From the NCBI RefSeq assembly GCF_003573695.1, contig NW_020650971.1, positions 930,984 through 994,983 on the forward strand: a stretch of 64,000 nucleotides of DNA. Direction: 5' to 3'. A program made the position numbers and the translations under genes. Numbering within the stretch: the first letter of the stretch is position 1; every line of letters starts with the position of its first letter. Below the pieces are notes generated by a model that saw nothing but the letters and a program-made list of their open reading frames with translations, made no database searches and was not told where the DNA came from. The DNA comes from Papaver somniferum (lineage: Eukaryota > Streptophyta > Magnoliopsida > Ranunculales > Papaveraceae). Below are positions 44,301-55,883 of the stretch, piece by piece.

Positions 44301-45153
44301 AAAATCCCAATCGATTAGAAGATCATGATAATAAATTCCAATCAAATATTCTATCGAACACTGATCGCGCTTCATATTGAGAACTTGATTTTGAACTTTA
44401 TTATTCTATACAAATATCTAAAAAAATTCACTCTAATCCATGATAATTTAATATAATTCCATATAAGTCCATGGATATAAATCAAAACTTTATAAATCCA
44501 TATAATTCATGTAATTTAGGAATCCTGTTTGTACCTAAAATTACTCTTGGGCGCGAAACACGATTGAATCGATTATTTGATGTGTATTTTGAGTTAGGAG
44601 ACGAATTGAAGAACAAAATAAAGAGACACAGGTTTAACGTGGTTCAGCATGGTTTGCCTACATCCACTGATGAATCCCCTCGGGGAGTGGTATTTTATTG
44701 ATATTTAGAATTGCAGTGCTCTTTTCTTCTATAAAGCGTGAAGGAAAGCCTATCTCTAGCATTTTCCGAAAACAGATAATGTCTTTTGGTCAAGAGGCGT
44801 ATCTGTTCAGTCAGATATAATTGGATGCTTACGCTGAAAAAAATTAAAATTCAATGTGGAGCCGCCACGTCAACAAAATCAAAAAAATTAAAATTCAATG
44901 TGGAGCAGCCACAACAAAATAATTCTGCTTTATATTAAGAAGAATTGATATTAAAAGGTGGTTAATTAAATTTTTTTAATAATTATAATAATAGTGACCA
45001 TTAGCAAATTTAATATTGTATATATTTATATTTAATAATAAAAAAGTTAATTATTTTTAAGCCTAATAAAATTAAGTAAAACTATTTTCAGAGATGTATC
45101 TGTTTTCGTCATTTGCTACAACAACAATGTCAATGGTTGAATTATATTTTACC
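44301..45153. other. AT-rich intergenic, no gene seen
   Basis: A short direct duplication (AAAATTCAATGTGGAGC at about 44848 and 44891) is the only structure noted. Confidence 0.4.
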
Positions 45154-46400
45154 AAGGGTCGGGATCCCTTGACAAAAGGTTTTGACAAAACCTTTCAACA
45201 AAATTTAGTAACCATCCAATCCAATAAATCTAGGGGCTTGATTTTTAGATGACAAGGCACTTAATTTAAGTCTTGTTAGTGTTTGGCTCATTATAAGAGC
45301 ATCTCCAATATAGGGTGGATTTATTTATTTTTATTGACACATAAAATTTTAGCCCCCTGTTTGGCATAAATTCATCTCCAACAGTAGGGTCCTACAAGTT
45401 AGGAGGGACCAATTATTAAATATGAAGGTGTTCAAGAAAGTGTTATCTACACCTCCGGTTGCACCTCCACGTCATGTTTTTAACTAATTTTCTTTTAATT
45501 CTAAGGGTTGAAATTCTCACTGTTGTGATGGTATTTTAAATACGAGGTCCTATATTTACTCTAAGTGTAGACCCCATAAATAAAAAGACTAAATTAAAAA
45601 TCCACATAAGGTTTTTTACACCTTTTCTTGGAGATGCTCTAAGAAACCAACCTTAAATATAGGAAATTTAATGACAGAATAATAGAAAAACTTTCCGATA
45701 ACTGAATCCGTTCATCCTCTTCCATACTATCATCTAATTAAGCTAATGGTAATGATTTTGCATCTCCTTGATTTACCGTTTTAACGTACAAAAGTTTGAA
45801 ATTGATTTTTTCTTATGGATGTTTTGATTAAATTTCTGAACTGTTAATAACGATGAGATTAGTATACAGTGGATCATCAATAAAATTTCAAAACTTCGAA
45901 TCAGGAGGAGAAAATAGAATTTCGATCAGCATTCACCCTAAAAAACTAGATTTGAATTTAAAAATGGCTGCTTTTTTAGTCCCACCCACTGGTTTGGATA
46001 CTTGAAGGACGTGGAGGCATATATATACTTGACAATCAAGTTATAATTTGGTGACAATAATAGATTCAGGGAAGATTAACGTCAGCAGAGGATAATCAAG
46101 TTATAAATAAGTATTTTTCGACCATTCTTTCCTTAGCTTACAACATTCTAAGAGATTCAAATTAAGGTTTCTTCTGGCCACTAGCAGAAGAAGATGAAGC
46201 ATAAAAAGATCTCACTTTATTTTCATTCCCGTAATTCCGTAGTCATATTGTGACCTTTCGGTTAATAAACGAGCCAAACACGTACTTAAGTGCCATGTCA
46301 TCCAAAAAATAAACGGCAAGATTTATGGGATCGGATGGTTATAAAATTTTGTTACAAAGTTTTGTGAAAACCTTTTGTCGAGGGATCCCAACCCTTTTAG
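45154..46400. mobile_element. Long-TIR DNA element (~1.25 kb), possibly Mutator-like
   Basis: About 130 bp at each end are inverted copies: left GGGTCGGGATCCCTTGACAA, AACAAAATTTAGTAACCATC, ATGACAAGGCACTTAA; the right end read on the minus strand gives GGGTTGGGATCCCTCGACAA, AACAAAATTTTATAACCATC, ATGACATGGCACTTAA. No transposase. The flanks (TTTTACCAA and TTTTAGGGT) only partly agree, so the target duplication is unproven. A Tourist MITE is nested inside. Confidence 0.75.
45297..45639. mobile_element. Tourist-like MITE nested in the long-TIR element
   Basis: TSD TAA (45294-45296 and 45640-45642). Ends GAGCATCTCCAATATAGGG and, from the right, GAGCATCTCCAAGAAAAGG. 343 bp, no coding sequence. Perfect agreement with PIF/Harbinger MITEs. 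Confidence 0.9.
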
Positions 46401-46559
46401 GGTCCCAAACACACTTTGATAGTTTTTTTAATTAAATTTTTACCAAATGCCTAACTGTTTTTTCTCACAGCATAGCAGCGCATGGCAGAAAAGTGCTTAT
46501 ACAAAAACTGCAACAATACCAAACTAAGAGTTAGATTATCAGAACAGGCTATTTAAGGT

Positions 46560-47050
46560 TATTTGAGACGAGTCATTAGACCACGCCTTTACTCCGCGTC
46601 ACCTGATTTAATTGTCCACATGTTAGACTATCAGAGCACCTTTACTCCGTCTCACCCGATTTAATTGTCCAAGTGTTAGTATTAGGGCCACTCCACTCAT
46701 TGCCTTCTAACACTTCTCCTAGGCTGGCACAACCCTGGGTTTAGTTAATATTTCGATAGTGGGTTCTGGCTCTGGAGGTACCTTCTTCTCCACCGAAGAT
46801 GATGAAAAGCCATCCACCTGAAAAATCCAACAAAATGATATTAAGTCCAACAACACAACCAACAACATGATATCAAGTTTGTATTGTCAAGAGGCTTGTG
46901 TCAACAACCAACAACATGATATCAAGTTTGTATTGTCAAGAGGCAAGTGTCACGAAGATGAATAGTTATTATCAAAAGGCTAGTGTCAACAACCAACAAC
47001 ATGATATCAAGTTTGTATCGTCAAGAGGCTAGTGTCACGAAGATGAATAG
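46560..47050. repeat. Two local tandem repeats
   Basis: 46575-46680 repeats CCTTTACTCCGYSTCACC, TGATTTAATTGTCCA, GTTAG twice (period about 55). 46856-47050 has three copies (from 46856, 46905 and 46990) of CAACCAACAACATGATATCA, AGTTTGTAT and GTCAAGAGGC; the second and third also share GTGTCACGAAGATGAATAG. Confidence 0.8.
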
Positions 47051-47074
47051 GCTAAAATTCTTTAAAAATTCACG

Positions 47075-47120
47075 GTAACAACACCGGGCTAGTTAAATTG
47101 GTTAAAAGAAGCAAGGATTG
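47075..47120 (+). repeat. Short tRNA-like piece
   Basis: TAGTTAAATTGG fits the tRNA A-box consensus, and GGATTGAACC some 17 bases later is a B-box lacking one base. It is far too short for a tRNA and is at best a SINE or tRNA relic. Confidence 0.3.
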
Positions 47121-47720
47121 AACCTGTTGGAAAATTGACACTAAAACAGGGTGAAGAAAAGAATATTTAGGGTTTAAGGTTCTAATGAAAGATTCTTTTC
47201 GACAATTATTCGACCCTTTCCCAATTGAATTGGCAAGTACAAACAGGTCAATGAATATCGCCGTCAGGATACTTGAAACCCCACAACAGTGTTGGATCAA
47301 AGCTTGTACGACCTTGATCCAACCAAGAACACACTGGTTTTGTTTCTGATGATGCTTGTAAGAAAGAAAACAGAGAGAGTTGAGATGTTTTGAATGAAAA
47401 ACAAGTCTCCTATTTAAAGAGGAAATCACACCCTTTGGAGATGACTCTTCATCTCTACAGGCGTCTTTTCAGAGTGAACATGCGCGTCTCTTCCTTCAAT
47501 GCGTCTATTGGTGAAACGAGATTTTTGTTCAGTTTTTCTAACTGACAATAGAAAACCTAGAACAGAAAATATCTAATAAGAACAGCCTAAATGCCTACAA
47601 TTCAATGGTTTGTTGAAAATATCCAACGGAACCTTCGAGATTGTTTCTGTATAAATAAACCAATAAGAGACATTAGCTTCCCTATATATATCCTCGCGTT
47701 TTTAGGGGCCGCCCGAAAGG
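47121..47720. other. Non-coding, possible minus-strand promoter or LTR
   Basis: On the minus strand CCTCTTTAAATAGGAG (about 47405) is TATA-like and is followed by a frame (47070-47429) without a recognisable domain. The composition suggests an LTR or a decayed gene 5' end. I saw no partner. Confidence 0.3.
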
Positions 47721-47982
47721 ATTTAGGGGTCATCAATTTATACCCAGCCAAAGACTCTAGTTAAGGGGTACCCTATATGATATTGAAGTTACATAAATGC
47801 CCTTCTGGTAAAACCGTATAAAAACCAAATCAAATTTTTTTTTACTCATTTCAACTCTTCTTCTTCCAGTTTCATATTATCTTCCGAGTGTGGAAGAAAA
47901 AAAAAATTCCCTCGTTCTTGTGTTCAACCGAAACATCGCCGCGAATCTTAAAATCAAAACATCGTCGATTCATTTATAAAAC

Positions 47983-48189
47983 AATGGATAAGGGAAATGA
48001 AACCCACAGACCTAGAACCAAAAACGTTGCTCGGGGTATCGATCCAAAGATTGGGATTTTAGCAAGAAATAAAGAAATTTTTGCTGCAAATGAAGAAGAA
48101 CACGAAGAAGAAGTACCCGTCGATGTAGTCGGTGGTTGCGATTCCGATAATCAAACACTTCGTCAACTTCAAATGGCCCCAATTAGGTA
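47983..48189 (+). CDS. Possible first exon, unknown protein
   Basis: From ATG at 47983 (MDKGNETHRPRTKNVARGID) the frame stays open through an acidic stretch (ANEEEHEEEVPVDVVGG) to QLQMAPIR, where AG/GTAAGAATC is a good 5' splice site. A longer reading starts at 47888 in a CT-rich leader, which I think is untranslated. It precedes repeats typical of non-autonomous elements, so it may be the 5' piece of a gene carried by a Mutator-like element. No domain is recognised. Confidence 0.35.
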
Positions 48190-48299
48190 AGAATCTATCA
48201 TTTTTGGGGTTTATTTCGCTTTAATTCGACGAATCGAGAAAAAAAATTTCTAGGGTTTTTGGTTATTTATCCAGATTCGGGCGATATTCATGCTTATTT

Positions 48300-48935
48300 A
48301 CTTCCGAATGTAGTCGTGTTCTTCATTTCTCAAGAACATCGACAGTATTCGGGAGAAATATTTGATGGTTATCGGCCGAATATTGTTGGCCATATCTTCC
48401 TGGATACAAACTGGTAATAATCGGTAGTTTAATGAATTTTTTGGCTCCCGAATATATTTAAGTAGACACACAGTATTCGGAAGTACACTCACTACCGAAT
48501 ATATATATATATATTGAAAAAATCTCAAAATTTCTGATATAGGAAAATCCCATTTTGGGGCCAGTATTTATTCGGAAGACAATATAATGTTTTATACCTC
48601 TGATTGTGTAGGATAAAATTTTAGAGTTTCTGAACTCCAGTTGATGATTATTCGGTTGTAAACATGTTTAGTTATATTCCGATTGTTTTTCATTCGGGAA
48701 AAATATGCGTCTTCTTACTTCCGAATTTGTTCATTCGAGTTATAGTTTTGTACTTTTTCTTCCGATTGTGTAGGATGAAAAATTTAGAGCTTCTGAACTC
48801 CAATTGATGCATATTCGGTTGTAAATATGTTTAGTTAGCTTTCGATTGTTTTGTATTCGGGAACAGTATGTGTCTTCTTACGTCTGAATGTGTACATTCA
48901 GATTATATTTCCATACTTTGTCTTCCGATTGTATA
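48300..48935. repeat. Repeats with TTCGG motifs and 163-bp tandem units
   Basis: 48600-48930 holds two full units of about 163 bp plus the start of a third (TCCGATTGTGTAGGATAAAA, TTTCTGAACTCCAGTTGATG, ATTCGGTTGTAAACATGTTT, TGCGTCTTCTTACTTCCGAA). The flanking DNA is full of ATTCGG/CCGAAT in both orientations. It resembles an intron or interior of a non-autonomous element. Confidence 0.65.
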
Positions 48936-49037
48936 GTTTGTAAATATTTTTCCATACCTAGGGTATAAGAGGTTTCGCCTATTTTAAATTACTAGGGCTA
49001 ATGGAAAGTATTTGTTTATCTCGGGGGTAACGCAAAA

Positions 49038-50300
49038 CCTAGCATATCCAAATTAATTTTGGTATACCTATTTTTTAGTGGACTCTTTTGTGGGGTTAAG
49101 TGGTGTCCAAATGGGATAAAATTACCTAAATACCCTCACCAATTTTTATCTTTCCAACCTAAAAAAACAATTTACTCCCATTTCTACCCAAAAACTGATA
49201 CTTCTAATCTTCATCCTTCTCGTTTCCTTATCCATCATTTCATCTCAAGAAAAACTCGTCTTGATTAAAAGGTAGCCCCTTGTTTTTGTCAAACTCAAAT
49301 GAGTCCGTTCTCCTTCCCAATCTAACAATCGATGCTTTATTTTGTTGTTTGATTGCCAAAATATGGTCAGAAAAATTGAAATTGTTCATCTGTAATTATA
49401 TAGTCGTCAGGGTATTTCATCATCGACCATGACGACATTTGAAGTTTTATTTTGGTCGTCATTTTATTGAGATGAATATCGTGATGACTTTTCATCTTTG
49501 AAAATACATTCACAGGATCGTAACATTATTCATCCTTATACTTTTCCGACTATTGTTGTAGTAATTAAGTCGTGATGTTTTGAAAACTTGAACCTTGCCA
49601 ACCAATAAATACCATAAGTTAAACGGTTTTTCTGTGTATATTTTTTCTATAAATCGGCATGGTTGGGAAACTACCTTGATGACTTAGTGTTGGTCGTCAC
49701 ATTGTGCAATAGAGACCATGACGACCAATGATATCAAATCAACATTTCTCCGTGTGTGTAAGTTTTTTAATCGCTAGTGTTTGGGCATTTTCGACCTTGA
49801 CAACTAAAGAGTAGTCGTCACGTTATGGAATTAATACCTTGCAGGCTAGGGAAAGTCGTTATTTTTTAGTTTGATCGAACATGCCGACTTTTTATACCGT
49901 TGTTTCTGAGAGTGTTGATTTTTTCTGTAATTTATAAAATGAGACCATTAAGCAGCTGTGAAGTCCCCATTTTAAAAATATTTGGATAATGTGATTTCAT
50001 TTCAGTTACAACAAAAAAACTCTCAAAACCAAAAAAAAAATCTAAAAAATCTTCCATCAAAATCCATGAGTTCAATACAACCAAAACAAGATTTCATAAT
50101 TAACTTTTAACGCAACTAATTAATCTAACTAAATTACTCATTTAAACAATTTTATTTGTGCTAATTAAACAAGAGCATTTCAGCTATTTTTGAAATATGT
50201 AGTTAAGAGGTCATGTGTTTTACTTCAAAATGACCTCATTTTGTCTCATTAGGTATACCCCAATTTGGCCAGGATTTAATCCCTTGGATTTATTTAATTT
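49038..50300. repeat. Region with recurring GTCGTCA/TGACGAC motifs
   Basis: After a leader like that at 47740 (GGTATACC, AAATTACCTAAATACCC, CT-rich DNA), motifs GTCGTCA, ATGACGAC, GTCGTGATG and CATGACGACC recur over 49410-49860 in both orientations. No convincing gene. Probably the second of three related elements standing side by side. Confidence 0.45.
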
Positions 50301-50369
50301 TTAAGAGTGTAAAATTTAGAATCCTATTACTGGGGATTCAACCCAATAGGATTTTGGGGTTTAAAATGC

Positions 50370-50572
50370 TATGTGTAGCCATAAGATGGATAGGGGGATC
50401 TCAAGGTATATGAAAAAATCAAAAGTACCCTTACCTAAATTTCATTATTCATCAAAAAAGAAAAAAAATCCTAAATCTATAATCTTCTCTTCTCCCTCTT
50501 CTTCTTCTTTTCTCTTTGACAAATCAAGATGAAGACTATGATCACGATTTCATCATGGAGAACATGAAGATC

Positions 50573-50629
<57 letters not shown>

Positions 50630-51480
50630 CTAATTCTTCTCTTCTCATTCATAAATCATGATGAAGATGATGATCATAATTTCATCATGATAAGGATGAT
50701 GATCGTAAAGACAATTCAAAACTATTATCTTCTCTTTCTCCTTCTCATTCATAGATCATAATAAGGATGATGATCATCATTTCGTCATGATGAAAATGAA
50801 TATCATAAAAAGAGATAACTATGAAAAGCCATCATTTATTTTTGCTTTTGAATGGTTAAAATATCTGATTCAATGAACTTTGGATTAAAAAAAAAGCTTT
50901 TGAAGGTGTTTACGGCTGGTAGTTATTAGATTCCCAGCCGAAGTACATTTCGGCTTGGTTTTCCAAACCGAAATTATTTTTTTGATTTTTTTTTAATTTC
51001 CAGAACTAGTTACGGCTGCGCTTTCCTAGTCGTAAGTGTTGTTACGGCTAAATTTTCCCAACGGTAACAGGACTTACGGCTGGGAAAACTCAGCTTTTTC
51101 TGGTTCCGGAAACCAGAAAAAATCAGAAAAACAATTTCCGCCGGGAGTTCTTTACTATCCCGCCGTAAATAACAAATACGGCTGGGGACACCAGCAGTTC
51201 CCAACTGTTTTGCTTTCTACGATTGGATCGAAAAATTATCCTAGCCGTAAACAATATTTTCGGCTGGAAGTTCATCATTGCCCAGTCGACAAAGTGTCAG
51301 TTGCGGCTGGGATCTCATGTTTTTAAGCCGAAATTGCAAAAAAAAAAACCCAAATTTTTAATGGATGTTTTCCGATTTGAATCAACAAAATCCTCCAAAT
51401 ATAAGGCTATCCTGAATAATTTAAGGATATGCTCCACCATATTAGATGGTTGATTTTCAAAAAAGTTAAAAAAAATTCTC
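50370..51480. repeat. Region with ACGGCTGGG/CCCAGCCGT dyads
   Basis: A CT-rich leader (50480-50520) and ATGATGATCAT-rich DNA precede 50910-51330, where TTACGGCTGGGAAA, CCCAGCCGAAGT, TTTCGGCTTGG, CCTAGCCGTAAAC and TTTTCGGCTGG alternate in both orientations. Frames over it are repeat translation. Confidence 0.55.
50575..50627. repeat. (TA)n microsatellite
   Basis: About 26 TA repeats without interruption. The predicted YIYIYI protein over it is an artefact. Confidence 0.95.
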
Positions 51481-52630
51481 AGAGTCCTCTTACTTAATCA
51501 AAAAAAAAAAATACGAAAAAAAAAAGTTTTGATGAAAAAAGTTTTTATTTCATAAAATTAGTATAATGATTAATTCTAATTCATACACTAATTCTAATTA
51601 GTTTACTTAATTATCCTAATTGACACTAATTTAATTGAGAGTATATTAGGTATTAATAAAATAATAGGATAACGGGTTATTGGATTTGCTATTTCATAAC
51701 AAAAAAAAAAAAACCAAAACTACTATTGGATTTCAATCCTCAATAATAGGATTCATAATTTAAGAAAAATAACAATTAATATCCCAGCTACTCAGATTTT
51801 AACTTGACCTAACATAAAATCCGTGACCATTTAATCACATTTTAAATTGAAAAGCTCGATTATTTTATCGAAAATTTTAATGTAAAATTTAATCTGTTTT
51901 CTTCCAGTTTTGGCTGTGTCTGCTACTCTTTATGTTCAAGTATTTTTATCCATCAGGGTGTCATCACTGTCATGATCTACATCGTACCTCATGCTATAAA
52001 GACTAGCTGACAAAAATTAATACCCTTACATTTCTTATCTTTATATTTGGCTTTCTGTATTATGCATAATTACTTTCTAGTTGCGATAGTAGTAGTACAT
52101 GAATACAACAGTAATTTCCATTAGTCATTACAAGTAGTGAATGCATATACAACAGTAATTTCTGTTAGTCGGAAAAAGTTTGATAGCTGATCGTTAAAAT
52201 ATTTGATTCTACAGATCCTCAGTTGCCTTTCCTCCCTCTCGTCTCAACAAATATTACCTCCAAGGCTCCAAGATGGTAACTCTTGTTATTTTTCATGTTT
52301 AAAAACCATTTGTGTGATCTTTATTCAATTTTTTTGAACTTCAAAAGACACTAGGTAATTTTCACCCTTGGGTGAACGATGAGTCGATGACAAAGTAATA
52401 AATAATGACTAGCCAGTTGTGTAGTAGAGTGCCTCAAAAGTGTGATTGATTAAGTAATGCAATCGATTCAAGCTAGCTAATTTCCATATCCATTTTCAGC
52501 TAAGTATTAAATAATTCTTGTCACTTTGTCATTGTATCTCATCACTCACACAGTCTGACTGATCATCAACACAAAATAAATTTTCAAGATTCGAAAAACC
52601 CTAGTCTTTTCTTCTGGATTTCTTCTAAAG
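51481..52630. other. AT-rich intergenic, no gene seen
   Basis: Poly(A) runs at 51500-51525 and 51703-51716. The last 50 bases (AAAACCCTAGTCTTTTCTTC) look like a plant leader next to the 5' end of the truncated LINE. Nothing else identified. Confidence 0.4.
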
Positions 52631-52634
52631 AAGC

Positions 52635-55060
52635 TTAACTTTACCAGAATATGTTTGATTCCTAAGGCTTCTTCGGCTCACAAACCAGAGGATTTCATGA
52701 CCATAGCCTTGTGCAATACCATTTACAAATTGATTTCAAAGATCATTGCTTTAAGACTTAAAAAACATATGACTAACATTATTTCTCCTATGCAGTTTGC
52801 TTATGTACCAGGCAGGTTAATATCTGAGAACATATGTTTAGTTCAAGAGTTAGTTAAAGTTATGAAAAGGAAAAAGGGAAGAACTGGACATCTAGTTCTA
52901 AAGATGGACATGTCAAAAGCATTTGACAGACTGGAATGAAGTTTTCTCATAGAGGTTTTGAGTAAGTTTGGTTTCTGTGAAAAGTTTTGTCATCTTATCA
53001 TGCAATGCATAAGTACAACTCAAATTGAAGTTATGATTAATGGTTCTCCTTCTCAAGCTTTTAAACCATCAAGAGTTATTAGACAAGGGGATCCTCTATC
53101 CCCTTATATATTTATTCTTGCCATGTAAGCTTTCTCAAGACAACTGAACGAGCTGGAGAAAAAAAATCACATAACAGGCATGAAAATATCAAGGTCTTCT
53201 CCAAAAGTTAACCACCTATTGTTTGCAGATGATTGCCTTCTATTCTGCAAAGCAAATCAAGTTCAAACAAACAATTTACTTCATGTTATAGAAGCATTCA
53301 GTTCTTTCTCAGGTAAACTCATTAACTTTCACAAGTCAGCTGTTTATTTCAGTAACAATACTTCTCCATCAACCTGTCAGCTTATAAGTGATCTTCTTCA
53401 AGTCAGGGAACTAAATATATTTGAAGAAAAATATATTTAGGTTTACCATTCTTTGTGGGAAGAAACAAAACAATTCCTTTTTCAAATCTCATTCAAAAAA
53501 TTGATACAAGGTTTTCAAGATGGGCTAGTATCAATTTATCTGAGGCTGGCTGATCTGTAATGATTAAAAATGTCTCTAATGCCATTCTTGTGCATCATAT
53601 GACTACTTCTAAACTCCCTGATAGCACCATTTCTACAATGAATTCAAGACAACAAATGTTCTGGAGGAAAAGAAATAATAATAAAGGCAAGTACTATATT
53701 GCTTTTAGACATGTTAACAAACCAAAAGAGGAAGGTGGTCTAGGTTTTAGGGATCTTGAGGTTTTCAATCGTCCTTTACTAGCAAAATCTGCATGGAGAT
53801 TATGTGAAGATGATTCTTCAATATGTGCACAATCTCTGAAGGCAAAATACTTCCCAGATGGAGAAATTTTTAATACCCAGAATTACTCTAACTCCACCTG
53901 GTCCTGGAGAAGCATTAGTTCAGAGCTTCCTTTCATAAAGAAGTATAGCTGCTGGTCAGTTGGAAATGGACAAAAAAATAAGAATTTGGAAAGACATATG
54001 GATGGAAGATTTAAATACCCCACCAAGTCGAAAAACTGGAGCAACAAATTTTCAAGAGTATGTTTTTTTCAGTCAGCTTATTGATACTGTTACAGGGAGC
54101 TGGAATATGAGTCTTATTCATAATCTTTTTGAAGACACTACTGCCAGATTCATTCAAAAAATTTCTATTCATCGTAACTTTAAAGACAGGTTAATTTGGT
54201 TGCTTGAAAAGAATGGAAACTTTTCAGTTAAATCTTCATACAGGAAAATGATGGAGGAGAAGATCTCTAATGAAACTGTAGGTCTTAGAATGCATGGTAT
54301 GTACAATAAGCTCTGGAAACTAAATATGCTACCAAGAATTAAACAATTCACTTGAAAATGTCTTCAGGATATACTTCCCACAAGAGATAAGCTTCAAAAT
54401 ATCATACAATATGGAGATTTCTCATGTCCTTTCTGTGCACAAGATCTGGAAACACCTGCTCATAGTATTCTGAGTAGTTCTTTCTCTAAGTTAATTTGGT
54501 TTGCAGTACAGGGCATTCATACTCCTGATGATGTCTCCTTAAAGGCTTGGATATGTGACTGGTTTGATAAACTTCTCATTCAACAGCTTGATGAGAAACT
54601 AATTTGTAGAATCAGTATTACTGCTTGGTGTATCTGGTCTGCCTGGTGTGAGAAGGCGTTCAATAATTCTTAAGTTACCCTAGAATCTGTGATTCATAGA
54701 TGTAAGAAAGAGATTGTAGAATATGATACCTCGGTTTCAGTTCCTCTATGCAACACTCCTACTGTACAACCAAGAAGAAATCTGCATTGGTCTCCCCCCC
54801 AAAGAGACTTCTTTAAAATTAATGTTGATGGCTCTTATTTGCATTCTAATCATTCAGGTGGAATTAGACTAATAATTCACGACTTTGCAGGTACACACAA
54901 GGGCTCAAAATGTATCTACCTAAGGAGTCTATCAAGTGCGGAACACGCTGAAAGCATAAGCAACAAAGTTTCCGATACAAAGGGAGTTATAATTATTGTT
55001 AAATTCCCAAATAATCATAATGAGATGTTACAACAAGCTCATAGCTCAACTTGTAAATAA
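52635..55060 (+). pseudogene. L1-type LINE: reverse transcriptase, zf-RVT, RNase H; decayed
   Basis: In order on the plus strand: reverse transcriptase start (LCNTIYKLISKIIALRLKKH, QFAYVPGRLISENI, KMDMSKAFDRLE at 52900-52940), the RQGDPLSPYIFILAM block (53090-53130), the catalytic FADDCLLF (about 53222), the C-terminal extension (FWRKRNNNKGKYYIAFRHVN, EEGGLGFRDLEVFNRPLLAK), the zf-RVT domain (FSVKSSYRKMMEE, ILPTRDKLQN, CPFCAQDLETPAHSI) and an RNase H start (FFKINVDGSYLHSNHSGG). In-frame stops at 52937, 53129, 53440, 53548, 54355 and 54673 and a shift near 53975 disable it. The endonuclease and ORF1 are missing (5' truncation). Confidence 0.93.
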
Positions 55061-55192
55061 TTCTTTTTTTATCACACTAATTACACCAGGAAATAACTTC
55101 TAAACAATGTAAAAAATCTGCACTTATCTTTGTTGGCTTTTCAATTTGCTCCATCATCTCGACAAAGAACACCTCTCAGACGATGTTGTTTT

Positions 55193-55656
55193 TAGGCCTG
55201 TCAATGGAAGAATATCCGTCGGATATTTAGAAATCCGATATCCGACATGTTAAGCACTACCGGATATTTGATATCCGATAATATCCTATAGGATATCAAA
55301 ATCAGATATCGATTCCGATAGGCTAAGCTGTCGGATATCCGATAAATATCCGATAGTATCTGGTTATAACAAAAAAGCTTAAAAACCCTTGTAAAACATT
55401 TTCATAATTGACACTTATGGGATATTTATCCGATAATATCCGATACTAGACTCGAAATTAGGATAAATTACAAATAAGTTCCTATACTATCGGATATCGG
55501 ATATTAACATTTCGGATGGGGTCTAATCCGTTTCCGATATGTTAAGGAAGAAATATCCGATCTGATATCCGATATCCGATAAAACGGATAAAATCCTATA
55601 GGATCTCGAATACTCGGAAACGGATACCGGATATCGGACAAAAATTGACAGGCCTA
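55193..55656. mobile_element. hAT-type MITE, 464 bp, full of CGGATATCCG palindromes
   Basis: Perfect 8-bp target duplication GTTGTTTT (55185-55192 and 55657-55664). Ends TAGGCCTGTCAAT and ATTGACAGGCCTA are exact inverted repeats. The interior repeats ATCCGATATCCGA, CGGATATCCGATA and TATCCGATAATATC many times in both orientations. No coding capacity. Confidence 0.93.
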
Positions 55657-55708
55657 GTTGTTTTTCATTTATTAAATAATGATAAATTAACATAATTTGA
55701 AACCAATA

Positions 55709-55881
55709 CAGTAAAAACTATATATATTGATACTCCATATATTAATAAACTCTATATATGAATAAAAAATTTGGTCCCAACTTGTAAAATCACTTAGAGA
55801 ATAACCTCCATATATTAATAAACTCTATGTATTAATAATTTTATTAGGTCCCAAGTGTATTAATATATAGAGTTTTTACTG
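55709..55881. mobile_element. Emigrant/pogo-like MITE, 173 bp
   Basis: TA duplication (55707-55708 and 55882-55883). Ends CAGTAAAAACTATATATATT and, from the right, CAGTAAAAACTCTATATATT match the pogo-type Emigrant ends (CAGT start, TA target). Internal CATATATTAATAAACTCTAT is repeated. AT-rich, non-coding. Confidence 0.88.
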
Positions 55882-55883
55882 TA

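Noticed and set aside
47070..47429. 119-codon minus-strand gene
   Set aside because: No recognisable domain and composition like untranslated or LTR DNA; kept only as a possible promoter region.
50516..50761. 81-residue frame with YIYIYI
   Set aside because: Runs through a (TA)n microsatellite.
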